This document shows, piece after piece, positions 8,690-16,500 of a stretch of 64,000 nucleotides of DNA. How positions within the stretch are numbered: the first letter of the stretch is position 1; the number at the start of each line of letters is the position of its first letter. A program made the translations under genes and the position numbers. The notes under the pieces are model-generated. The model had not been told where the DNA came from and did no database searches. It was given only the letters and a program-made list of their open reading frames with translations. This DNA comes from JAAUTY01 sp964397305 (GTDB taxonomy: Bacteria > Cyanobacteriota > Cyanobacteriia > Cyanobacteriales > Spirulinaceae), in assembly GCA_964397305.1 (NCBI GenBank), contig CAYNIP010000006.1, forward strand, positions 62,001 to 126,000, given 5' to 3'.

Positions 8690-9432
8690 AGACCTGTATG
8701 GTAGTGCAACACATAGGCACTGCGGGCTACAGTAAAGCCCAACCGCTGGTAAAAACGCAGTGCTGGAATATTCGCTAGTTGCGTACCCACGCGCAATAAA
8801 GTACCGCGATCACGGTAGGCAGCGGCAAAAGCCGATACCAGCGCGCGCCCAATTCCCTGGCTCCGCCTCGACCCCTCAACCGCAATCAAGTCAATAGTTG
8901 CCACGGCTTGCTCGCCCTCCTGCCCCAGCAGCGCCGCCAGAAAACCAACCGGCTGCTTTTCCGCGTAGGCAACGAAGCAGCGATCGCCCCGCTTGCCGAG
9001 GCCGCAATTGCGCGCCCACTCCGCCTTGATTTGGTTAGCTACGCGCTCGGGAATCGCGGGATCGAGATGAAAGCGCGAATAGCGGAACGAGCGTTCAGCG
9101 AGCGTGCTCAACGATTGGGCGATCGCCGCACCAGTCCCTGCATCATAGACCGCAACCGGCACAACAGGAGTAACTTCAACAGTGGTTAGCTCGGCCTCAG
9201 GCGGCAGTTCCAGCGTCACCGTCGCATCCACGGGATAGAACCTCAACTGCGACAAGACCCGCAACCAGTCCGTCCGCTCCGCCGCCACCCGGACATCGCA
9301 AAATTGCAGCGCGGCAGCAGCTAACTGAGCGCGACATGGCTCGGCCTCCGCAGTCGCCTCGCCCAACTTCAGCCGCCCAGCTGACTTGCCAAGCAGCGTT
9401 GAAAGCCAAGGATCGGGCGCAACCTCTACCAT
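8686..9432 (-). CDS. GNAT N-acetyltransferase (PseH-like role)
   Basis: The 248-residue protein has a GNAT domain in its C-terminal half. The acetyl-CoA pyrophosphate-binding motif RRSQGIGRA lies at 189-197, and NIPALRFYQRLGF further down is the family's terminal motif. The N-terminal 90 residues are not recognised and may dimerise or bind the sugar nucleotide, as in WecD-like enzymes. In nonulosonate pathways a GNAT protein acetylates the 4-amino group made by the DegT aminotransferase; that role is inferred from the neighbours. It overlaps neuB by 4 bp and lies 10 bp downstream of the SDR gene. Confidence 0.82.
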   Translation of the reverse strand: MVEVAPDPWLSTLLGKSAGRLKLGEATAEAEPCRAQLAAAALQFCDVRVAAERTDWLRVLSQLRFYPVDATVTLELPPEAELTTVEVTPVVPVAVYDAGTGAAIAQSLSTLAERSFRYSRFHLDPAIPERVANQIKAEWARNCGLGKRGDRCFVAYAEKQPVGFLAALLGQEGEQAVATIDLIAVEGSRRSQGIGRALVSAFAAAYRDRGTLLRVGTQLANIPALRFYQRLGFTVARSAYVLHYHTGL

Positions 9433-9442
9433 GCTGCTCTCC

Positions 9443-10486
9443 TTAGCGAGTCACCGGATTGCGCGCCGAATTAGCCGTTGCGAACAAGCTCTTATACCAA
9501 TCAATGTACTTTGGGAAACCCACATCAATCGGATGGCAGGGAGCATAGCCCAACAATTCTTTGGCCTTTGCCACGCTCAACGTACCGCGAAACGGCATCA
9601 ACTTATCGCGCTCAACATACTCCACTTCTACCTGGGGAAAATGCTGGCGCACAATCGCTGCTAAATCTTGAATTGAACGCGAACCGCCATAGGTCAAGTT
9701 AAAGACTTCATTCAGGGCCTTGGGATTCTGAATAGCCACACAGATTCCATCTACCAAATCGTCAATGTAAGTAAAATCAAGCTTTTCTTGACCATCGCCA
9801 TCGACCCGCAATTTTGCTCCCGTCAAGGCATTTTCAATGAAAATCTGACCCACGCGACGGCTTACGCAGCGCGGCCCGTAGAGAGCTGACGGCCGAATAA
9901 TCGTGTAGGGCAAGTCAAAAACCTGATTGTAAGCAATGACAATCTTCTCGCCCGAGAGCTTCAGCGCGCCGTAGATACCAATCGGATCGAGGGGGTGATC
10001 TTCGCTAATTTCCAGCGTTTGGAAATTGCCGTAGACCATGCTGGAAGAAAAGTAGATAAACTGCTCAACATTCCCGCGCGAGCAATCGAGGGCATTCTCT
10101 AGGGTCCGCAAGCTGTGATCGAACGTGCTGTAGGGGTCTTTGTTCGAGCGACCCGCGTGAGCAACAGCGGCTAAATGGACAACAACTTGGGGTTTGATTT
10201 GGTTGAAAATTCCGCCGAGGGCGTGGTAGTCGCGGGCATCTTGGATGTGCAGCGGGATATTAGCCTCGTGCAGCATATCGAGGCGCTGGTGCAGGATGCG
10301 GAGGTAGAGATCCCGGTTGTAGAGGTCAGGCATCTTCGCTGCGTAGGCGACCAAATTGTTCACCTGCAAGCCGTCCACAATTTCCACGCTCGCGCCTCGC
10401 TGAGCCAGCGTTAGGGCAAGATTGTGCCCAATAAAGCCAGCCCCGCCAATTAATAAAACCTTGCGTCCTTGGAGTGAAGTTGTCAT
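9443..10486 (-). CDS. NAD-dependent nucleotide-sugar epimerase/dehydratase (SDR)
   Basis: This extended short-chain dehydrogenase/reductase has 347 residues. The NAD-binding GGAGFIG is at 14-20, the active-site Ser cluster is near 148, and the YxxxK pair is YGALK at 172-176. SSMVYG and RPSALYGPR are typical of UDP- or GDP-sugar epimerases and dehydratases. It may act as the 4,6-dehydratase (LegB/PseB step) or as a C4/C2 epimerase; the sequence does not decide between them. Its start overlaps the aminotransferase stop by 4 bp. Confidence 0.85.
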   Translation of the reverse strand: MTTSLQGRKVLLIGGAGFIGHNLALTLAQRGASVEIVDGLQVNNLVAYAAKMPDLYNRDLYLRILHQRLDMLHEANIPLHIQDARDYHALGGIFNQIKPQVVVHLAAVAHAGRSNKDPYSTFDHSLRTLENALDCSRGNVEQFIYFSSSMVYGNFQTLEISEDHPLDPIGIYGALKLSGEKIVIAYNQVFDLPYTIIRPSALYGPRCVSRRVGQIFIENALTGAKLRVDGDGQEKLDFTYIDDLVDGICVAIQNPKALNEVFNLTYGGSRSIQDLAAIVRQHFPQVEVEYVERDKLMPFRGTLSVAKAKELLGYAPCHPIDVGFPKYIDWYKSLFATANSARNPVTR

Positions 10487-11643
10487 GCCTTAACCTTTGC
10501 GATCGCCTGCTTGAGGCAAGCTGCCATATAGTCAATATCCGCCAGCGTAACATGCGGAGCCACCGGCAACGCAATCGAGGCATCGCTGATCGCTGTGGCG
10601 TTGGGGTATTGCTCTGCATCATAACCATACTTGCGCTGGTAGTAGGTCATGCGCGGTACAGGCTGGGGGTAATAAACACTGGTGCCCACACCCATGTCCT
10701 TCAGTGCTAGCACTACAGCGTTACGGTACGGCGCTAAAGCCGCTTCGAGCACGATGCTCAGGCAATAATGACTGTGAAGTTGTCCAACTTCTTCGGCATC
10801 TAAAACCCGTACTTCGGGTAAACTTTCTAGCTGAGCTTTCAAGGCCAAGAAATTCTCACGTCGCTTGGCAAGAATGTCCGGCAATTTAGTTAATTGCTGG
10901 CGACCTAAAGCGGCTTGCAGATCGCTCATCCGGTAGTTGAACCCCAGTGCTATCACATCGTACATTCCCGGTAATGATCGCTCCGCAAAACTGCGATCCA
11001 TGCCAAAGGCGCGCAGTTTTCGCACCGACTCGACTACTTCCGGATGGCGCGAGACGAACATGCCACCTTCGGCCGTCGTAATGTGCTTCACCGGATAGAA
11101 CGAGAAGCAACCAACATCGCCGAGTAAGCCGACGTGCTTGCCGCGATAGCGCGTTCCTAGGGCGATCGCGCAGTCTTCAATCACCTTCAAGTCATGACGT
11201 TCAGCGATCGTCAAAATCGCCTCCATCGCGCAGGGAACGCCCAAGAAATGCACAAGAGAGATCGCCTTCGCGCGGGGCGAAATCGCTGCTTCAAGCTTCG
11301 CAACATCAAGGTTGCCCGCCTGCACCTCGCAATCCACAAAAATCGGTTTTGCCCCTACCAATTCCACAGCATGAGCCGTCGCCACATGGGTTTGCGCGGG
11401 GACGATGACTTCATCACCTGCTCCGATGCCGTAGTGGAAATAAGCCAAATGTAGTGCTGCGGTGCAGGAACTCACAGTGACGGCATAGGCTCCCTCGCCG
11501 AGAAAGTTCGCAAACTCCTGTTCAAACGCTTTACACTGCGGGCCGTGGGTGAGAATTGGCCCTTGCAACACTTCGAGCACAGCAGCGCGATCGCGCTCCT
11601 CAATCCACGGCCGACCAAAGGGAATCGTGCGTTCAGGGGTCAT
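10483..11643 (-). CDS. DegT/DnrJ/EryC1 sugar aminotransferase
   Basis: The 386-residue PLP enzyme belongs to the sugar aminotransferase family. The motif FSFYPVKHITTAEGG carries the Schiff-base lysine (K186). Upstream, VIEDCAIALGT is the usual cofactor-binding segment, with Asp contacting the pyridine nitrogen. These enzymes transfer an amino group from glutamate to a 3- or 4-keto nucleotide sugar. With the SDR and GNAT neighbours it fits the PseC/LegC or WbpE step. Both ends overlap neighbouring genes by 4 bp, so it is embedded in a translationally coupled chain. Confidence 0.88.
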   Translation of the reverse strand: MTPERTIPFGRPWIEERDRAAVLEVLQGPILTHGPQCKAFEQEFANFLGEGAYAVTVSSCTAALHLAYFHYGIGAGDEVIVPAQTHVATAHAVELVGAKPIFVDCEVQAGNLDVAKLEAAISPRAKAISLVHFLGVPCAMEAILTIAERHDLKVIEDCAIALGTRYRGKHVGLLGDVGCFSFYPVKHITTAEGGMFVSRHPEVVESVRKLRAFGMDRSFAERSLPGMYDVIALGFNYRMSDLQAALGRQQLTKLPDILAKRRENFLALKAQLESLPEVRVLDAEEVGQLHSHYCLSIVLEAALAPYRNAVVLALKDMGVGTSVYYPQPVPRMTYYQRKYGYDAEQYPNATAISDASIALPVAPHVTLADIDYMAACLKQAIAKVKA

Positions 11644-12656
11644 ACATACTCAATGGGGACACAAGTTTGTAAGCTTAGCGCTCGATCAGCCGCCAGGCAA
11701 GCGGCGATCGCGTCCAAATGGTGCTGTAGCGGCGCGCGCGGATCGCAACCCTGCTGAATTCGCTCCACAAACGGGGGAATCAGCGCCCCCTTGGACAGCG
11801 GGAGGGGATTGAGGTCAAGCGACGACGCCCTCAAGGCCGGATCGCGCGTCAGATGTAGCCGCGCCCCAGCGTCATCGTAGATAAAACTGGCCGCTGTGCC
11901 AAAGACCCGCAGTACGTGCTGGTGGCGATGCACGCAGCCAAAATTGGCCGTGATGCGGGCGATCGCGCCAGAAGCAAACTGAAATTGAGCGCTAACGAAG
12001 TCGCAGTAGCGAAAATCGGTTCCCTCACTGCAAAGGCGATTACCGGCTGCCACGACTGTCTGCGGCCGCTCGCCCAGCAGCCACAGCATCAGATCAACTA
12101 AATGAATGCCGCCACCTTGCATGACAGAATAATTTTCAACATCTTTGCGCCAGCCTTGCGTGATTTTGTGCAGGCGACCGTAGAGATAATCGCCATCCAC
12201 AGCATAAATTCGCCCCAACAAGCCCGCTGCAATCTGCTCCTTAAGCCAGCTATAAAGCGGTGCTGCTCGCAAAACTAAATTCGATTCTAAATGAAGATGA
12301 GGGCGTACTTGCCAAGCTTGCTTTATTCGCCGCAATTCGTCCCACGAGCGACAGAGGGGCTTTTCAACAAAAACGTGCTTGCCAGCTTCTAAAGCTGCCA
12401 AAGTCTGCTCAAAATGAGCGTCATCGTAGGAAGCAATCGAGACTAGATTCACAGTTTCATCCACTAGAAGCGCTGCAAAATCAGTCTCAACGCGAGCACA
12501 GCCTAGGAGTTGGGCCAAGGCTTCAGCTTTAGAACCATCAAGATCGCAGAGCGCAGCTAGGCGACAGGCTGCCTGTTGCTGATAGGTGCGGGCGTGCTGT
12601 TCGCCAATGCCGAGGCCGACAACCGCAACTCCAAGTTGAAAGGCGCTAGCGCTCAT
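11640..12656 (-). CDS. Gfo/Idh/MocA family oxidoreductase
   Basis: I choose the ATG at 12656 (MSASAFQLG), which overlaps the cytidylyltransferase TGA by 4 bp, rather than the in-frame codon at 12668. The 338-residue protein has an N-terminal Rossmann NAD(P) fold (VVGLGIGEQHARTY) and the family motif EKPLCRS near residue 98, followed by a C-terminal alpha/beta substrate domain. Known relatives in glycan clusters oxidise C3 of UDP-sugar uronates (WbpB/WlbA) or act in the legionaminic route. The exact step here is undetermined. The coupling to both flanking genes argues for a necessary enzyme in the pathway. Confidence 0.85.
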   Translation of the reverse strand: MSASAFQLGVAVVGLGIGEQHARTYQQQAACRLAALCDLDGSKAEALAQLLGCARVETDFAALLVDETVNLVSIASYDDAHFEQTLAALEAGKHVFVEKPLCRSWDELRRIKQAWQVRPHLHLESNLVLRAAPLYSWLKEQIAAGLLGRIYAVDGDYLYGRLHKITQGWRKDVENYSVMQGGGIHLVDLMLWLLGERPQTVVAAGNRLCSEGTDFRYCDFVSAQFQFASGAIARITANFGCVHRHQHVLRVFGTAASFIYDDAGARLHLTRDPALRASSLDLNPLPLSKGALIPPFVERIQQGCDPRAPLQHHLDAIAACLAADRALSLQTCVPIEYV

Positions 12657-13339
12657 GCTGAAACCCACTCAAAGACGACCTGTTCGGTGAGTTGACGGCA
12701 GAAATCAGGAGCTAGCGGTTCTCGCTCCAGTCTTTGCAGATCTTCTAAGGTGTCAATCGCACAACTGAATTGTCGGAGTTGGGGATTGAGCGATCGCATA
12801 CTCACAATCTTGAACGCTTCTGGCTGTCGATAATACAGCGGCGTGACGTGCTCGCAGTCGTCTAGTGAAAGCTGGTTCTCGTCAATCTGCTGAAAAGTAG
12901 CTGATTTAAGCACTTCTACGCTCTGCCCTTTAGGAAATGTCCGCTGATAAACGTTGGTCACTAAATCAGCATCAGTTTGTTCTGCTTCGGCGATCGCCAA
13001 CTCAATCAGCTCCGGACAAAGCAGCGGACTATCAGCACAAATCCGCACAAATCGCTGACACGGAAACTGTTTTAGGCAGGCTTGGAAGCGACTAAACACA
13101 TTATCAAGCGAACCGCGAAACACCGCGATTCCCAAGCTTTCAATATAAGCAGCTAGGGGATCGTCAGAGGGGCGATCGCTCGTCAATACAACCACATTAC
13201 TAGAATTTACTACCTGGAAAACCCGAGCAATACCATGAAAAATAATCGGCTTTTCTCGCAAGGGGCTCAGTACCTTACCCGGCAACCGCCGCGAGCTTAA
13301 ACGAGCTTGAATAAAAACTTTGACCAGCTTATTGCTCAT
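12653..13339 (-). CDS. Cytidylyltransferase (SpsF/NeuA-like CMP-sugar activator)
   Basis: The start is placed at 13339 (MSNKLVKVFIQARLSS), with GGAGAG about ten bases upstream; an ATG at 13357 is possible. The 228-residue protein has the nucleotide-binding motif QARLSSRRLPGKVL and a later RICADSPLLCPELI loop. These are typical of the SpsF/PseF/NeuA nucleotidyltransferase fold, which makes CMP-activated nonulosonic acids from CTP. It is the first gene of the minus-strand operon, and the Uma2 gene upstream ends 29 bp before it. Pairing with the NeuB-type synthase supports CMP-nonulosonate as the pathway product. Confidence 0.85.
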   Translation of the reverse strand: MSNKLVKVFIQARLSSRRLPGKVLSPLREKPIIFHGIARVFQVVNSSNVVVLTSDRPSDDPLAAYIESLGIAVFRGSLDNVFSRFQACLKQFPCQRFVRICADSPLLCPELIELAIAEAEQTDADLVTNVYQRTFPKGQSVEVLKSATFQQIDENQLSLDDCEHVTPLYYRQPEAFKIVSMRSLNPQLRQFSCAIDTLEDLQRLEREPLAPDFCRQLTEQVVFEWVSA

Positions 13340-13368
13340 AGGGCGATCGCTCTCCATCAGGGCATCTA

Positions 13369-14043
13369 CTATCCCAAATTTTGGATAAACTCCTGATGTT
13401 CCGCTGACTCCAACCCCTGCTGCAAGCATTGCAAAACCTGCTGCATCTTTCCCGCCAGCAACGCGGAAACATCCAGCCACAAACCCGGCAACACTCGACT
13501 CTTCAGCCAGCCCGCTTCATCGGCTACCTGCAAGCAATAGCGACCCTCCTCAAGCGCGTACCAGCGAAATTCCCCATCCCGCACCAACCAAACCAAATAT
13601 TCCTGCACCCCATTGCGGCGATAGACTTGGAACTTATCGTACAGATCGTAGGAGGCGCTACTCGCAGCAATCTCCACAATCAGCTCGGGCGCGCCTTCGA
13701 GATAGTCATCGTCGCTGACGCGCGATCGCCCTCCTGCCGATTCATCCAAGCGCAGCAAAGCATCAGGTTGAGGCTCGTTATCAGCATCTAAACGCACCGT
13801 CGCGTTGTCCGCAACCTCTACACCCGGCGTTGCGGCTTGGTAAATACCCAACCAGAGCATGATGCGGGCGTGGGGTTGAGCGTGCTGTCGAACGCGAACT
13901 GGCGATCCCATGCAGACAACCCCTTCAATTAATTCCGCTTTCTTCAAGTCAGGCATCGCCTGGTAGCGCTGCTCAAATTCGGCGCGGGTGAGGCGATCGC
14001 CATTCTCCAAAATGGGCTTCAATTCCAGGTTCGCAGAACTCAT
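13369..14043 (-). CDS. Uma2 family endonuclease-fold protein
   Basis: The 224-residue protein belongs to the Uma2 (formerly DUF820) family of PD-(D/E)XK-fold proteins, which is hugely expanded in cyanobacteria. Recognisable segments are LTRAEFEQRYQAMPDLKKAE at the N-terminus, then APELIVEIAASS and YRRNGVQEYLVW. The last two contain the conserved E and the YRRxGVxEYWVW-like signature. It is closely similar along its whole length to the next gene upstream (14046-14741), a recent tandem duplication. The biological role of the family is unsettled. The gene ends 29 bp before the glycan operon begins. Confidence 0.85.
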   Translation of the reverse strand: MSSANLELKPILENGDRLTRAEFEQRYQAMPDLKKAELIEGVVCMGSPVRVRQHAQPHARIMLWLGIYQAATPGVEVADNATVRLDADNEPQPDALLRLDESAGGRSRVSDDDYLEGAPELIVEIAASSASYDLYDKFQVYRRNGVQEYLVWLVRDGEFRWYALEEGRYCLQVADEAGWLKSRVLPGLWLDVSALLAGKMQQVLQCLQQGLESAEHQEFIQNLG

Positions 14044-14045
14044 CC

Positions 14046-14741
14046 TTACCGCTCTCCAGCCGCCAATCTAGCCACAAATACTTGATGTTCCGCCGACTGC
14101 AACCCCTGCTGCAAGCATTGCAAAACCTGCTGCATATCTCCCGCTATCAAAGCATCGACCTTTAGCCACAGTCCTGGAAACACAGCACTCTTTAGACATC
14201 CAGCATCATCCGTTTCCTGCAAGCAATAGTTGCCTTCTAACAAAACATACCAACGGAATTCTTGCTCTTCGACCAACCATACCAGATATTCGCAGACCCC
14301 ATTGCGACGATAGGCCTTGAGTTTGTCATGCAAGTCATAGGCCACACTGCTGCCAGCGATTTCAACGATGAGTTCGGGGGCTCCTTCCAGATAATCATCG
14401 TCGCTAATGCAAGACTGTCCCCCCAAAGCTTCGTCCAAGCGTAGCAAACCATCCGGTTGAGGCTCGTTGTCCCAGTCTAAACGCACCGTCGCATTATCTG
14501 CCGCATAAACTCCCGGCGTAGCAACCCGATAGACCCATAACCACCCCATCAAATCACTGTGCAGCTGACCGTGCTGCCGCGCTCGAACCGGCGAGCCCAT
14601 GTAAACAACCCCTCCAATTAATTCCGCCTTCTTCAAGTCAGGCATCGCCTGATAGCGGCGCTCAAATTCGGCGCGGGTGAGGCGATCGCCACTTTCTAAA
14701 GTTGGTCTCGGCTTTTGAGAAGCCGCTTTCGTTGAACTCAT
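14046..14741 (-). CDS. Uma2 family endonuclease-fold protein, tandem paralogue
   Basis: The start at 14741 is chosen because GGGAGG lies seven bases upstream; the frame remains open to 14756. The 231-residue protein repeats the plan of the 13369-14043 product (GDRLTRAEFE, APELIVEIAGSS, YRRNGVCEYLVW). Only 2 bp separate the two genes. The leader upstream of the start matches the leader of the gene at 14797-15393, so the duplication included regulatory sequence. Family as above; function unknown. Confidence 0.85.
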   Translation of the reverse strand: MSSTKAASQKPRPTLESGDRLTRAEFERRYQAMPDLKKAELIGGVVYMGSPVRARQHGQLHSDLMGWLWVYRVATPGVYAADNATVRLDWDNEPQPDGLLRLDEALGGQSCISDDDYLEGAPELIVEIAGSSVAYDLHDKLKAYRRNGVCEYLVWLVEEQEFRWYVLLEGNYCLQETDDAGCLKSAVFPGLWLKVDALIAGDMQQVLQCLQQGLQSAEHQVFVARLAAGER

Positions 14742-14796
14742 AACTAAACCTCCCACAAGACATTGATCGCCCTATTCAAGCCAACTCCTTCCTCAA

Positions 14797-15393
14797 CTAG
14801 CCAGTCAACTCCTTCAGGAAATCATTCACCGCATCATACTGATCGCGGTACACAATATACTTCATCAGCAGCTCCAAATTTAGATCCGGCAACAGGCCAC
14901 TCCGCTCAACCCGGTGATACTCCCCTTGCCAAGCATAGACTGTCAGCAAACCATCCTCCCAAAACCAAACTTCTTGAACCCCAAGCCCCCCATAAATTTC
15001 CAGAGAATCAATCCCACCACTCGACACAACCACCTCAAGCGCTAGATCGGGAATCGCCTTTCTGATACCAAAACTATAAGATTCATCAGGTTCCTTTTGA
15101 ACTCCAGTCCTCTCATCTCCCAACGTCGCACTACCTTGGCTGTAAAAGCGAATTCCTTGAAATCTTAAATAGGCTTCTAATAGCAAGCTAATGGTCCGCT
15201 TGTAATACTCATGCTCGTCCCCCAAAATCACAATCTGCAAAACCCCATTCAAATACACTAATCTGACCCCAGCAATGGGAGCAAATGACAGTTCTAAACT
15301 CTTAAACTGTTGCCAGGTAACGCCAGACAGCACCAAGAATTCTTCACGACTTTCAACAAAGTCTTGCTGTTGTCCTCCTTGTTGAATCCTCAT
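14797..15393 (-). CDS. Uma2 family protein, divergent member
   Basis: The 198-residue protein is a more divergent Uma2/DUF820 member. It has IPDLALEVVVSSGG in place of the usual PELIVEIAS segment, and YGGLGVQEVWFWEDGLL as the GVxEVW motif. It starts with ATG at 15393, preceded by GGGAGG at seven bases. Sequence identity with the flanking Uma2 genes is low except in the leader. No partner gene is apparent. Confidence 0.8.
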   Translation of the reverse strand: MRIQQGGQQQDFVESREEFLVLSGVTWQQFKSLELSFAPIAGVRLVYLNGVLQIVILGDEHEYYKRTISLLLEAYLRFQGIRFYSQGSATLGDERTGVQKEPDESYSFGIRKAIPDLALEVVVSSGGIDSLEIYGGLGVQEVWFWEDGLLTVYAWQGEYHRVERSGLLPDLNLELLMKYIVYRDQYDAVNDFLKELTG

Positions 15394-15429
15394 TTCAGAA
15401 CCTCCCGCAACGTATCGATCGCCCTATCC

Positions 15430-15642
15430 TTAAACACCCAACCAAGGCATAATGTCGCTGTGAGGCTGACCGTGCTGGCGATAACGCAGGGGAGAAGCCA
15501 CGTAAACAACTCCTTCAATTAATTCCGCCTTCTTCAAGTCAGGCATCGCCTGATAGCGGCGCTCGAACTCGGCGCGGGTGAGGCGATCGCCATTCTCTAA
15601 AAGCGGTAGTAAACCTGTTGCAATAGACCGCGCTTGATTCAT
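15430..15642 (-). pseudogene. Truncated Uma2 gene (N-terminal 70 residues only)
   Basis: The frame begins like the complete copies (ENGDRLTRAEFERRYQAM, then LIEGVVYVASPLRYRQHG) but stops at ...IMPWLGV. At that point the intact paralogue continues for another 150 residues, so the catalytic and EYLVW segments are missing. The next bases already belong to the leader of the downstream Uma2 gene, so the break looks like recombination between repeated leaders or coding segments. It is probably non-functional. Confidence 0.75.
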
Positions 15643-15649
15643 CGCCCTT

Positions 15650-16477
15650 TCACCCAAGAGCCTCCGGATCGATCCCCAGCTCTCTCAGCTTCGCTGCCAA
15701 TCGTTCAGCTTTCTGTCGGGCAACCTGCGCCTCCTGTTGGGCAGCCTGCGCCTCCTGTTGAGCAGCCTGCGCCTCCTGTTGGGCAGCCTGCGCTTCTTGC
15801 ACAGCCGTCTCGGCTCGTTGCTGAGCAAGATTGGCCAACTCCTGGGCTGTCGGCAACACTGTACCGTCCAAATTCGCCCAGCGGAGCCAGGTCGCTTCGA
15901 TGCCGCGATAGTCGCCTGGCCAGCGTACTAGCATCAGGTTGAGGCGATCGCTCCGCAACCATCCCTGCTCGTTACAAGCCAGCGGTTCGTACAATCCATT
16001 CCGCAAAACAAACCCCGCAAAATCCTCAGAATTGAAGGGGTCATACCAAAAATATTCGCCCACGCGCATCTTGTCTTGATAGATGCGTTTCTTATCAGTC
16101 TTGTCGTACTGAGCTGTGCTCGGCGAGAGCAATTCAATAACGACATCCGGAGCCTTGCCCTCTTCCCAGACGACCCAGCTTTTCCGCTCCCGCTTCGGCA
16201 CGTCAACCACGGCGAAAAAGTCAGGCCCCTTGAAATCCTGGTTTCTGACCTGATTCATACTGAAGTAAACAAACATATTGCCGTTGACGTAGCCATCCTC
16301 GCGAGCATCCAGCCACGTCGTTAGTCCATCAATTAGCAAATCCATTTGCCACTTGTGGCGCTGCGTTTCCATCGGTACGCCGTCGTCGTAGGGTAGCTCG
16401 TCTTGGGTGGGCAACCAGACGGGCTCGAGATTGTGGGGTAGAGAAATCATTGGCATGGGCGATCGCGAATCAAACAC
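15650..16477 (-). CDS. Uma2 family protein with C-terminal heptad repeat coil
   Basis: The 275-residue protein has a Uma2 domain (APDVVIELLSPSTAQYDKTDKK region, VGEYFWYDP) followed from about residue 215 by a coiled coil. The coil is built from a seven-residue unit, AAQQEAQ, repeated at least three times in near-perfect form, encoded by 21-bp tandem repeats. This long Uma2 class with a Glu/Gln/Ala coil is common in cyanobacteria. The start is uncertain: a GTG at 16477, or ATGs at 16456 and 16450. It is the first gene of the Uma2 array. Confidence 0.82.
   Translation of the reverse strand: MFDSRSPMPMISLPHNLEPVWLPTQDELPYDDGVPMETQRHKWQMDLLIDGLTTWLDAREDGYVNGNMFVYFSMNQVRNQDFKGPDFFAVVDVPKRERKSWVVWEEGKAPDVVIELLSPSTAQYDKTDKKRIYQDKMRVGEYFWYDPFNSEDFAGFVLRNGLYEPLACNEQGWLRSDRLNLMLVRWPGDYRGIEATWLRWANLDGTVLPTAQELANLAQQRAETAVQEAQAAQQEAQAAQQEAQAAQQEAQVARQKAERLAAKLRELGIDPEALG
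15724..15807 (-). repeat. 21-bp tandem repeat encoding coiled-coil heptads
   Basis: Four consecutive 21-bp units begin with CCTGCGCCTCCTGTTGGGCA on the plus strand. The first three are near identical and the last is degenerate. They lie in frame inside the Uma2 gene at 15650-16477 and encode AAQQEAQ heptads, so copy number can change without shifting the frame. Confidence 0.85.
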
Positions 16478-16500
16478 GTCAAACCGGTACTGCCTGTATT

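Noticed and set aside
15724..15807. Regular repeats considered as a CRISPR array
   Set aside because: The units are contiguous without spacers and encode a coiled coil in frame.
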